From Lichenicoccus sp964246745 (GTDB taxonomy: Bacteria > Pseudomonadota > Alphaproteobacteria > Acetobacterales > Acetobacteraceae): a stretch of 24,990 nt of DNA. Below are positions 15,279 to 24,990 of this stretch, one piece after another; positions within the stretch are counted from its first letter, which is position 1, and each line of letters opens with the position of its first letter. The notes under the pieces are model-generated. The model was not told the DNA's origin and did no database searches. It saw only the letters and a list, made by a program, of their open reading frames with translations. Position numbers and translations under genes: made by a program. Location: contig CAXTRK010000045.1 of NCBI GenBank assembly GCA_964246745.1, positions 1-24,990 of the forward strand, written 5' to 3'.

Positions 15279-16250
15279 CTAAAGGATCTTCAGCAGGTCC
15301 TCGATATCATCGGGAGTGCCGACTGAACGCGCCGACGCATCCGGAGCGATCCGCTTGCATAAGCCTGACAGCACGCGGCCGGCGCCCAATTCGAGAAACC
15401 CGTCGCAGCCCATCGAAACCATCGCCTGCACGCTCTCGCGCCAGCGGACCGTCGCGGTCACTTGCCTGACCAGCAGATCACGGATTTCGTCCGGCGCCGT
15501 GGCCTTGGCCGCGGTAACGTTGGCGACCAGCGGCAGGATCGGCGTCCTGATATCGGCCGCCCCTAGCGCCTCGCGCATCGCCTCGGCCGCGGGCGCCATC
15601 AGCGCGCAGTGGAAGGGTGCCGACACCGGCAGCAGCATCGCGCGCCGTATGCCGCGTTCCTTGGCGATCTCGATGGCGCGCGCGATGGCGCCCGCGGCAC
15701 CCGAAATCACCACCTGGCCGCCGCCATTGTCGTTGGCCACCTCGATCACCTCGCGACGGTCGGCCGCGCCTTCGACGCGCAGCACCGCGGCGGCGGCGCA
15801 GATCGCTTCCGCCTGGCTCGGTTCGACACCGATCAGCGCCGCCATGCCGCCTTCTCCCGCCGGCACCGCCCGCTGCATCGCGCTCCCGCGCAGCCGCAGC
15901 AGCTTTGCGGTCTGCGCGACGCCGAGGCCGCCCGCCGCCGCGAGCGCCGAATACTCGCCCAGAGAATGGCCGGCGACGAGTGCCGCCTTGTCGGTCAGAA
16001 CGAAACGGCCTTCCCGCTCGAGCACGCGCAGCACCGCCAGCGAGTGCGCCATCAAGGCCGGCTGGGCATTGCGGGTAAGGGTGAGCTCCTCGATCGGACC
16101 CGCGAACATCAGCTTGGAAAGCCGCTCGCCGAGCGCCTCGTCAACCTCTTCGAACACCTCGCGCGCCGGTGCGAAAGCGGCGGCAAGATCGCGGCCCATG
16201 CCCGCGAACTGGCTGCCTTGTCCGGGAAAGACGACGGCGTAAACTGGCAT
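15279..16250 (-). CDS. fabD: Malonyl-CoA-ACP transacylase
   Basis: 323-residue transferase that loads malonate onto ACP. The GQGSQ loop is at 10-14, the nucleophile Ser96 is in GHSLGEYSAL, and His214 in PVSAPFHCALM completes the dyad; the downstream FLELGAGRVLSGL segment is typical. The ATG at 16250 (MPVYAVVFPGQG) is preferred because homologues start here. The frame extends to a TTG at 16268 with only six more codons. First gene of the fab operon. Confidence 0.95.
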   Translation of the reverse strand: MPVYAVVFPGQGSQFAGMGRDLAAAFAPAREVFEEVDEALGERLSKLMFAGPIEELTLTRNAQPALMAHSLAVLRVLEREGRFVLTDKAALVAGHSLGEYSALAAAGGLGVAQTAKLLRLRGSAMQRAVPAGEGGMAALIGVEPSQAEAICAAAAVLRVEGAADRREVIEVANDNGGGQVVISGAAGAIARAIEIAKERGIRRAMLLPVSAPFHCALMAPAAEAMREALGAADIRTPILPLVANVTAAKATAPDEIRDLLVRQVTATVRWRESVQAMVSMGCDGFLELGAGRVLSGLCKRIAPDASARSVGTPDDIEDLLKIL

Positions 16251-16282
16251 CAGGCGGATCCGCTCCAAGACGACATGACGCG

Positions 16283-16311
16283 AAATGAAGGAGACGCCAG
16301 GGGGATGTCAA
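16283..16311 (-). promoter_or_regulatory. Candidate promoter of the fab operon
   Basis: On the minus strand, a perfect TTGACA (16306-16311) is followed by a 17-base spacer and TCATTT (16283-16288), 33 bases before the fabD start codon. The -10 match is weak. No other good candidate was seen in the 141-base gap. Confidence 0.45.
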
Positions 16312-16391
16312 TCGCGGGCGGGACCAGCGTGCGGCCAGGCTGGCGGACGTCCAGGCTTGCGAAGCCGGCCGCATGGTGAGACTAGGCCGCC

Positions 16392-17345
16392 ATGATCGAG
16401 ACTGCTTTCCGAGTGGCGACGACGGACCGCCGCGCCATCCTGCTGGAAGGGCTTGACCTCGGGGCGACCCAGGGGCTCGAGATCGGGCCGTTGCACAATC
16501 CAATTCTCGCGAAGTCCGAAGCACGCGTCCTGTATGTCGATCATGTCGGCACCGAGGCGCTGCGCGAGAAATATCGCGGCGATCCCAATGTTCCCGCCGA
16601 ACGGATCGTTGCGGTCGACCTGGTCTGGAACGGCGACCTGAACGAGGCCTGCGGCGGGCGCCGTTTCGACTACGTGGTGGCCTCGCACGTGATCGAACAC
16701 GTGCCGGACCTGATCGGCTGGCTGTCGCAGCTCAAGTCGGTGCTGCACCCGTCGGGCGGGGTTCGCCTGATCGTGCCTGACCGGCGTTACTGCTTCGACT
16801 ATCGTCGGCAGAGCAGTTCGGCCGCCGACATGATCCTGGCGCACCGCGCCCGCGCAACCGCCCCCGGTCCGCGGCAAATCCTCGATTTCATGCTCAACAT
16901 CGCGCCGCGCGACCTGGCCGATGCCTGGCGCGGCGCGGCGGCGTCCGAGCAGCCTCCCTCCCGTCAGGAATACAACCAGGCGATCGCGGCCATGCAGCTC
17001 GCCGCGGCGGGAGCCTATCGCGACGTGCATTGCTGGGTGTTCACGCCACTGAGCTTCGCACGCCTGATGCGTCAACTCGCCGCCTACGGCCTGCTGGGTT
17101 TCGCCTGTACGCGCTGCGCCGCGACCGCTCCGGACAGCCTGGATTTCTTCGTGCATCTGATGGCCACCGATGACGAGCGGCTGATCGCCGACACCTGGCA
17201 ATGGGCGGTTGAGCATAACGCCGCCGAGCAAGACGGCGGCGACGTCCCGCTGCGGCTGGCCGCCGAGATCGCGGCGCTGAGAGGGTCAAAAAGCTGGCGC
17301 CTGACCGCGCCGCTGCGCCGGCTGGCCGGATGGCGTCGCCGCTGA
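16392..17345 (+). CDS. Class I SAM-dependent methyltransferase
   Basis: 317 residues. LEIGPLHNPIL (29-39) is the SAM-binding motif I, VLYVDH (47-51) ends in the acidic residue of strand 2, and FDYVVASHVIEHVPDLIGWL (92-111) is motif II of the Methyltransf_11 type; PSGGVRLIVPDRRYCFD follows. The C-terminus ALRGSKSWRLTAPLRRL resembles tails found in glycosyltransferases of surface-polysaccharide clusters, so a sugar or lipid substrate is a reasonable guess but unproven. It is divergent from fabD and stands in front of the efflux operon without an obvious functional link. Confidence 0.85.
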   Translation: MIETAFRVATTDRRAILLEGLDLGATQGLEIGPLHNPILAKSEARVLYVDHVGTEALREKYRGDPNVPAERIVAVDLVWNGDLNEACGGRRFDYVVASHVIEHVPDLIGWLSQLKSVLHPSGGVRLIVPDRRYCFDYRRQSSSAADMILAHRARATAPGPRQILDFMLNIAPRDLADAWRGAAASEQPPSRQEYNQAIAAMQLAAAGAYRDVHCWVFTPLSFARLMRQLAAYGLLGFACTRCAATAPDSLDFFVHLMATDDERLIADTWQWAVEHNAAEQDGGDVPLRLAAEIAALRGSKSWRLTAPLRRLAGWRRR

Positions 17346-17361
17346 GGGGGTGCCTTGCAGG

Positions 17362-17390
17362 TTGCTTCCAAAGTCGTCAGCAATGGCTAT
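17362..17390 (+). promoter_or_regulatory. Possible promoter of the FUSC efflux operon
   Basis: TTGCTT, a 17-base spacer and GGCTAT lie in the 70-base gap after the methyltransferase. Modest match; co-transcription with the methyltransferase is also possible. Confidence 0.25.
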
Positions 17391-17415
17391 CCTGCCGCAG
17401 AAGGGGGTGGCAGGA

Positions 17416-19419
17416 ATGTCGGCCAACATGACCTGGTGGGCGCCGCCGCGGGCAGTCGGAAGCGCCTTCCGCCGGGGGCTCGGGACCGCGACGCCGCGGG
17501 TGCTCTACGGCTTGCGCATGACCGCCTCGGTGGCGCTGGCCATGTGGGTGGCGTTCTGGCTGCAGCTTGATAATGCCTACTGGGCGCCGCTCACCGCCGC
17601 GATCGTCTGTCAGCCCGGCATCGGCGCCTCGCTGCAAAAGGGCCGTTTCCGCATTGTCGGCACCGGCATCGGCGCCGTGGCAATCGTGCTGCTGACCTCG
17701 GCGATGCCGCAGAGCCGCATCGGAGAGCTCGCCGGCCTCGCCCTCTGGGGCGGCCTGGCCGGGATCATGAGCACGCTGCTGAAGAACAGCGCCGCCTACG
17801 CCGCCGCCCTGTCCGGCTACACCGCGATCATCGTGTTCACCGATGCCATCAGTGCGACGCCGGACCAGGTTTTCACCCTGGCGGTGGTCCGCGCGACCGA
17901 GATTTCGATCGGTGTGCTCGCCGCCGGCCTCGTGCTCGCGGCGACCGATCTCGGCGATGCCGGCCGCCGCCTGGCGGACGAGCTGGCTAACATCGCGAGC
18001 GCGATCGCCGCCGGGCTCACCGATACGCTGGCCGGTCGGCTCGCCTTTGCCGAGGCGCAGGAGCGGCGGCGGGCGCTGCTCGCCCGGGTGACGGCGCTGG
18101 ACCCGCTGATTGACGAGGTCAGAGGCGAAAGCGCATCGGTGCGCTACCGCCCGCGCGCGTTGGACGCCGCCATCGGCGGCTTGCTCGGCGCGCTCGCCGC
18201 CTGGCGAGGCGTCGCCATGCATGTCAACGCGGCGCCCGATGACCAGGCGACGGCCGAGGGCCGTGAGGCTCTCGCCGCGTTCGAGGCGCTCGATCCGCTC
18301 GACTGGCGCGACGATCCGGCGGTGGCGCGCCGCGCGTGCCACGAACAGGCGCGCCGCGTTCTGGCGCTGCCGGCACAGAACGCGGGCGGGCGCATGCTCG
18401 TCGACCGGACCGCGGAGGCATTGCTCGGTCTCGGCGGCGGCGCCAACGGGCTCGCAGTGATCGAGGCGCCAACCCAGGCCGTGCCCGTACGCGGCCGCGC
18501 CCATCTCTTCGTTCCCGACCTGCTGCCGGCGCTGCTGAACGGAGTGCGGGTGGTGGCCGCGATCGGCGTCGCCTCGACCATCTGGATCGAGGCCGCGTGG
18601 CCGGGAGGACAGGGCATCGTCATCTTCGCGGCGGTGGTCACCATCCTGTTCGCGCCACAGGCAGATCGCGCTTACGCAACCGTGCGCGAGTTCGCCGGCG
18701 GCGTTTTCACCGCCGCGGCGCTGGCAGCGGTGGCGGAGTTCGCCGTGCTGCCGCAGCAGCAGACCTTCATCGCACTCGTGCTGGTGATCGGCGCGGTGCT
18801 GGTGCCCGCCGCGGCGCTTGGCGCCGGCGCCTGGCATAAATCCTTCTTCACAGGAATCAGCTTTATCTTCATCGCGCTGCTGCAGCCTGAAAACACGATC
18901 AGCTTTGACGTCGCCGGCTATCTCAACAGCGCGCTGACCATCGTGGTCGGCATCTGTCTCGGCACCTGCGCCTTCCGGCTGATCCCGCCGCTCTCCGCGA
19001 AGTGGCGCGTGCGCCGCCTCCTGGCACTCACGCTGCGCGACCTGCGTGCCTTGGCCGCCGGACGGCGCCAGCGCACGCACGCCATCTGGCTTGGCCTGAT
19101 GACCGCGCGGCTGGGATCGATGCCGGACGCGGCGCAGCCCGATCTGGCTTGCGCGCTCGCAGGCCTCGCCGCGGGCCAGACCATCATCTGGCTGCGAAGA
19201 GAGGTGGGCGGGCTGCGGTCAGGGGAAATCCTGGCATCGGCCTTGGGCGATCTCGCCGCCGGCCGCCTCGCCGGCGCCCAAGACCGGCTGGCGCGGTTTG
19301 CGGCTTCGCAGTCGGATGGCGCGCTGGGCCTGCGGGCGCAGGCGGAGGCAGCGCTCCTGGGCGGCATACTCGGACAATATCCGGCGTTCTTCGGCCAGGT
19401 GCGACAGGACACGGCATGA
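17416..19419 (+). CDS. FUSC-family inner-membrane protein (aromatic-acid-exporter AaeB-like)
   Basis: 667 residues with two clusters of hydrophobic helices, about 30-195 and 368-528, separated by a soluble region: the duplicated fusaric-acid-resistance architecture. WAPLTAAIVCQPGIGASLQKGRFRIVGTGIGA is the characteristic N-terminal FUSC segment, and GQGIVIFAAVVTILFAP its counterpart in the second half. Such proteins form the inner-membrane component of efflux systems for aromatic acids or similar toxic compounds. The ATG at 17416 was chosen for its adjacent purine-rich GGCAGGA; ATG 17428 is possible. Its stop overlaps the next start as ATGA. Confidence 0.9.
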   Translation: MSANMTWWAPPRAVGSAFRRGLGTATPRVLYGLRMTASVALAMWVAFWLQLDNAYWAPLTAAIVCQPGIGASLQKGRFRIVGTGIGAVAIVLLTSAMPQSRIGELAGLALWGGLAGIMSTLLKNSAAYAAALSGYTAIIVFTDAISATPDQVFTLAVVRATEISIGVLAAGLVLAATDLGDAGRRLADELANIASAIAAGLTDTLAGRLAFAEAQERRRALLARVTALDPLIDEVRGESASVRYRPRALDAAIGGLLGALAAWRGVAMHVNAAPDDQATAEGREALAAFEALDPLDWRDDPAVARRACHEQARRVLALPAQNAGGRMLVDRTAEALLGLGGGANGLAVIEAPTQAVPVRGRAHLFVPDLLPALLNGVRVVAAIGVASTIWIEAAWPGGQGIVIFAAVVTILFAPQADRAYATVREFAGGVFTAAALAAVAEFAVLPQQQTFIALVLVIGAVLVPAAALGAGAWHKSFFTGISFIFIALLQPENTISFDVAGYLNSALTIVVGICLGTCAFRLIPPLSAKWRVRRLLALTLRDLRALAAGRRQRTHAIWLGLMTARLGSMPDAAQPDLACALAGLAAGQTIIWLRREVGGLRSGEILASALGDLAAGRLAGAQDRLARFAASQSDGALGLRAQAEAALLGGILGQYPAFFGQVRQDTA

Positions 19420-19634
19420 CTGGTTTGGCGCACTATCACGAGATCAACCTGCTCGGTGTCTATGTGGCGCCATTCGCGCCCATGATGCTGCTGGCTTTCC
19501 TGCTTTGCGCGGTGTTGTTCCGGCTGTTCGAATGGTCGGGACTGTCACGCCACGTGTGGCATCCTTCGTTGTTCAACTTTGCTGTCTACGCCATCGTCGT
19601 GTGCCTCCTGGTATTGCTGGACGGAGCAATCTGA
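19416..19634 (+). CDS. DUF1656 small membrane protein (AaeX-like)
   Basis: 72 residues with two transmembrane helices (about 13-38 and 52-70) and the family signature HYHEINLLGVYVAPFAPMM plus WHPSLFNFAVYAIVV. Members are regularly encoded between FUSC and HlyD-type genes, as here, and are presumed accessory parts of the pump; their exact role is unknown. It overlaps the FUSC stop by 4 bases (ATGA) and ends one base before the HlyD-family start, so the three genes are translationally linked. Confidence 0.9.
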   Translation: MTGLAHYHEINLLGVYVAPFAPMMLLAFLLCAVLFRLFEWSGLSRHVWHPSLFNFAVYAIVVCLLVLLDGAI

Positions 19635-19635
19635 G

Positions 19636-20613
19636 ATGAGTGACGTAAGAGCGAAACCGGCGGTCGCCGAGCAGCAGCGGGAGCACAGCGGGCCCAGGCC
19701 TCCGGGCGTGCTGCGCGCGGTGCCGATCCTGGCGACCGCTGCCGCCCTCATCGCCGCGGGACTGCTCGGCTGGGCGGTATGGGATGCCTACATGGTCGCA
19801 CCCTGGACGCGGGACGGGACGGTCCGCGCCTATGTGGTGACCGAGGCGTCCGAGGTCGCCGGCCGTCTCGTCAAGCTGCCGGTGCGCGCCGACGCTTTCG
19901 TCCACAAAGGCGATCTGCTGATGGAGATCGACCCAACCAACTACACGATCGCGGTGGCGAGCGCCGAGGCAAACCTCGCGCAGGCGCAAGCGACACTCGA
20001 AAACAACCAACGCAACGCGGCACGGCGCGAGAGGCTGACCGCGCTCTCCACGTCGGAGGAAGAGAAGCAGACCTATCTTACCCAGGCGCAGACGGCGCAA
20101 GCGGCGCTGCAGCAGCAAACCTCACAGCTTGCGCAGGCACGGGTCAATCTCGCCCGCACCCGCATCGTCTCTCCCGTCAATGGCTACATCACCAACCTCA
20201 CCGCGCAGCAGGGCGACTATGTCGATGTGGGCCAGCGGATCATCTCCGTCGTCAACTCCGACAGCTATTGGGTGGACGGGTATTTCGAGGAGACCCAACT
20301 CGCCGGCATCCATATCGGCGATGGCGCGCGGGTGCTGCTGATGGGATACAAGGCGCCGCTCACCGGCCATGTCGTCGGCATCTCGAGAGGCATCGAAGTA
20401 GCGAACGCGCAACCGGACGCGGCGGGTCTGGCCTCGGTCAATCCGGTGTTCACCTGGATACGTCTGGCGCAACGCATTCCGGTGCGTATCGCGCTCGATC
20501 AGGTGCCGCATCAGGTGACCCTGGTCGCCGGCATGACCGCCACGGTGCAGATCAAGCCCAACACGACCAGACCAGGCGCGGCCCTGCTCGACTCCCCGCC
20601 AGGCCGGCCTTGA
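19636..20613 (+). CDS. HlyD/EmrA-type membrane-fusion (periplasmic adaptor) protein
   Basis: 325 residues. One N-terminal membrane anchor (about 27-50) is followed by the first lipoyl half (EVAGRLVKLPVRADAFVHKGDLLMEIDP), a coiled-coil hairpin of about 90 residues rich in Ala, Gln and Glu, and the second lipoyl half (LARTRIVSPVNGYITNLTAQQGDYVDVGQ). A beta-barrel comes next (YWVDGYFEETQLAGIHIGDGARV). It bridges the FUSC pump to an outer-membrane channel; no channel gene lies in the window. The start at 19636 follows GGAG in the DUF1656 tail. It converges on gcvP with a 27-base gap. Confidence 0.92.
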   Translation: MSDVRAKPAVAEQQREHSGPRPPGVLRAVPILATAAALIAAGLLGWAVWDAYMVAPWTRDGTVRAYVVTEASEVAGRLVKLPVRADAFVHKGDLLMEIDPTNYTIAVASAEANLAQAQATLENNQRNAARRERLTALSTSEEEKQTYLTQAQTAQAALQQQTSQLAQARVNLARTRIVSPVNGYITNLTAQQGDYVDVGQRIISVVNSDSYWVDGYFEETQLAGIHIGDGARVLLMGYKAPLTGHVVGISRGIEVANAQPDAAGLASVNPVFTWIRLAQRIPVRIALDQVPHQVTLVAGMTATVQIKPNTTRPGAALLDSPPGRP

Positions 20614-20640
20614 TCAGCGGCCGGTCATGCGCCCTCTGCC

Positions 20641-23522
<2,882 letters not shown>

Positions 23523-23526
<4 letters not shown>

Positions 23527-24689
23527 GCTGCTGTCCTTGGGGAAGACCGCCTGAAACCAGGGGCGACGAAAGGCAACGCCGCGACGCGCGCCGGAACGGC
23601 GCGGCCGCGCAACTCGGCGATCAGCGTGGTGCCTGGCGTGGCCAGCGGAGCATCGACAATCGCCATCGCCACGGGGGCGGCAAGCGTAGGGCCAAACGCT
23701 CCGGAGGTGACGCGTCCTACCGGCGGCGCGGTGAAATCCTCGGTCGCGTAAAGGCGCGTGCCGCCACGCAACGGCGCACGGCCCGAAGGCAGCAGACCGA
23801 CCCGCAGGTGCTGCGCGCCGCCCGCGAGCTGCGCCAGGATCATTTCGGCTCCAGGAAAGCCGCCTTCGCGTGCGCCCCCTGCTCTGCGGCTCTTGCCGAT
23901 CGACCAGTCCAGCGCCGCCTCGACGGGGGTTGTGAGCGGATCAAGATCGGTGCCGTAGAGGCATAGTCCGGCCTCCAGGCGCAGGCTGTCGCGGGCGCCC
24001 AAGCCGATCGGCAGCACATCCGGCCGCGCCAGCAGCAGGCGCGCAACCTGCTCCGCTGCGTCGGCTGGGACGCTGATCTCGAAGCCATCCTCGCCGGTGT
24101 AGCCGGAGCGCGACACCAGGCAGGCGATGCCGCCTACCGTGAGCGTGCGCACATCCATGAAGCGCATCGACGCCGCCTCCAGCGCGAGCGCCGCCAGCGC
24201 CGCCTCCGAACCCGGCCCCTGCAGCGCCAACAGGGCGCGGTCGAACATCGGCGCGATATCGCAGACGGCAGCGAGATGGATCGTGAGATGCCCGAGATCG
24301 GCCCATTTGCAGGCGGCGTTGACGACCAGGACGAGCGCGTCGCCGGTGTTGGCGACCATAAGATCGTCAAGGATGCCGCCGCCTGCGTTGGTGAGCACGG
24401 CGTAGCGCTGCCGCCCGGCGGCGAGGCCGGCGATGTCGGCGGGAACCAGCGCCTCCAGCGCCAGTGCCGCGTCAGCGATACGTCCGCCGCGTGGACGCAA
24501 CCGGATCTGGCCCATGTGGGAGACGTCGAACAGCCCGGTCTTGGCGCGTGTATGCAGATGCTCGGCGAGGATGCCGGAGGAAAACTGCAACGGCATGTCG
24601 TAGCCCGCGAACGGCACCATGCGGGCGCCGGCCGCGCGATGCAGCGCATGCAGCGGGGTGTGGGCGAGCGGCTCGGCAGGCTCTACCAT
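23523..24689 (-). CDS. gcvT: Aminomethyltransferase, glycine cleavage T-protein
   Basis: 388 residues. It transfers the methylene group from aminomethylated H-protein to tetrahydrofolate, releasing ammonia. Key blocks are MVPFAGYDMPLQF, LFDVSHMGQI, NAGGGILDDLMV with the catalytic-region Asp, SRSGYTGEDGFEIS, and LGARDSLRLEAGLCLYGTDL with folate-binding residues; VGRVTSGAFGPTL is in the C-terminal barrel. The ATG at 24689 has GAAGGGG as a ribosome site at good spacing; a GTG at 24698 would destroy that arrangement. First gene of the riboswitch-controlled operon. Confidence 0.95.
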
Positions 24690-24727
24690 GAGGTGCACCC
24701 CTTCGGCCGGCGGATGCCGGTCCGTCT

Positions 24728-24885
24728 GGTGCCCCTTCTGTCGATTTGCCTGAGATCGCTATCCCGTCGGCGGGCGCACGGAACGCCACTTTCCAGAAGT
24801 CGAGGCTGAGCGGTCCTTCTGCCTGAGAGTTTCCGGGGCGGTTGCTCCTTCGGCGCCGGCAACCGCCGGTCTCTCCCGCTTCAGC
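24728..24885 (-). promoter_or_regulatory. Tandem glycine riboswitch controlling gcvT-gcvP
   Basis: Read on the minus strand, aptamer 1 contains GCGGGAGAGACC, then GCCGAAGGAGCAACCGCC and ACTCTCAGGCAGAAGGACCG, the hallmarks of a glycine-binding domain. Aptamer 2 follows after a short linker with TCTGGAAAGTGG, CCGACGGGATAG and ATCTCAGGCAAATCGACAG AAGGGG. The second copy departs from consensus in GAAAG for GAGAG. The element ends about 38 bases before the gcvT ATG. A short CCGGC/GCCGG hairpin (24707-24720) lies between it and the ribosome site with no T-run, so control of translation rather than termination is more likely (inference). Confidence 0.88.
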
Positions 24886-24891
24886 AGATAA

Positions 24892-24920
24892 AGCATCGCC
24901 GGGTTGCACCGGATAGTCAA
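24892..24920 (-). promoter_or_regulatory. Promoter of the riboswitch-gcvTP operon
   Basis: TTGACT (24915-24920), exactly 17 bases, then GATGCT (24892-24897) on the minus strand. The predicted transcript start falls at about 24885, right at the first aptamer, which supports the call. Confidence 0.6.
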
Positions 24921-24990
24921 GTTTTTCGAGGAAGCGGCAGGGCAATCGCTTGAACGGTTCGGGGATTCCGGCGCGGTCTGAAGTCTGATT

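Noticed and set aside
17377..19080. Long minus-strand frame (567 codons) opposite the FUSC gene
   Set aside because: Shadow frame: composition is Arg/His/Gln-rich low-quality sequence with no domain, while the plus strand encodes a clear membrane protein.
20604..20624. Inverted repeat CCGGCC/GGCCGG at the HlyD-gcvP convergence
   Set aside because: Six pairs with a nine-base loop but no T-run on either side; it could be a weak bidirectional terminator, but chance is as likely in GC-rich DNA.
24921..24990. Short plus-strand frame at the right edge ending in TGA
   Set aside because: Only about 22 codons, no good start codon and no ribosome site; nothing else is recognisable in these bases.

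Overview
The window is GC-rich DNA from a bacterial chromosome, most likely an alphaproteobacterium. The evidence is the fabD-fabG-acpP-fabF-mltG order, an MmcB-type gene and a gcvT-gcvP operon behind a glycine riboswitch. An Acetobacteraceae or other Rhodospirillales relative would fit the gene styles and the integrase type, but that placement is inference. No rRNA, tRNA or CRISPR array was seen.

Layout. (1) Positions 1-681 (minus) hold the N-terminal half of a cysteine desulfurase that runs off the left edge. It is followed by about 495 bases without a gene, containing a 16-base perfect palindrome. (2) Positions 1177-4436 (plus) hold a tight housekeeping run: alpha/beta hydrolase, tyrosyl-tRNA synthetase, MmcB-like predicted nuclease, inositol-monophosphatase-family phosphatase. 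An exported SYLF-domain protein follows at 4551-5426. (3) Positions 5457-7028 encode a large GT61 glycosyltransferase with a C-terminal discoidin-like domain; its base composition is visibly less GC-rich than its neighbours. (4) Positions 7025-9289 are a scar region made of broken genes: an SDR start with a 4-base duplication, a hydrolase with two in-frame stops and a missing N-terminus, a 30-codon IS5-type transposase fragment, a tyrosine-recombinase pseudogene and a GFA-family stub. One intact small operon sits inside it, a UPF0175 / DUF3368 PIN-domain pair that looks like a toxin-antitoxin module. An intact RidA-family gene follows.

(5) Positions 9971-11795 hold two convergent SDR genes that overlap at their 3' ends. 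(6) Positions 11792-16250 (minus) hold the fatty-acid synthesis operon fabD-fabG-acpP-fabF, continuing into mltG and the second SDR gene with short gaps or 4-base overlaps. A perfect -35 box lies upstream of fabD. (7) A methyltransferase (16392-17345, plus) is followed by a complete FUSC / DUF1656 / HlyD efflux operon (17416-20613). (8) gcvP and gcvT (minus) overlap by 4 bases and are preceded by a tandem glycine riboswitch and a good sigma70-type promoter. gcvH is not in the window.

Most of the window is ordinary core metabolism. The parts that deserve a second look are the scar region around the PIN/UPF0175 pair, the missing conventional start codon of the MmcB gene, an Asn-to-Asp change at the catalytic-tetrad position of FabG, the palindrome upstream of the cysteine desulfurase, and the GT61-discoidin fusion. 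I did not find a convincing wholly new system.
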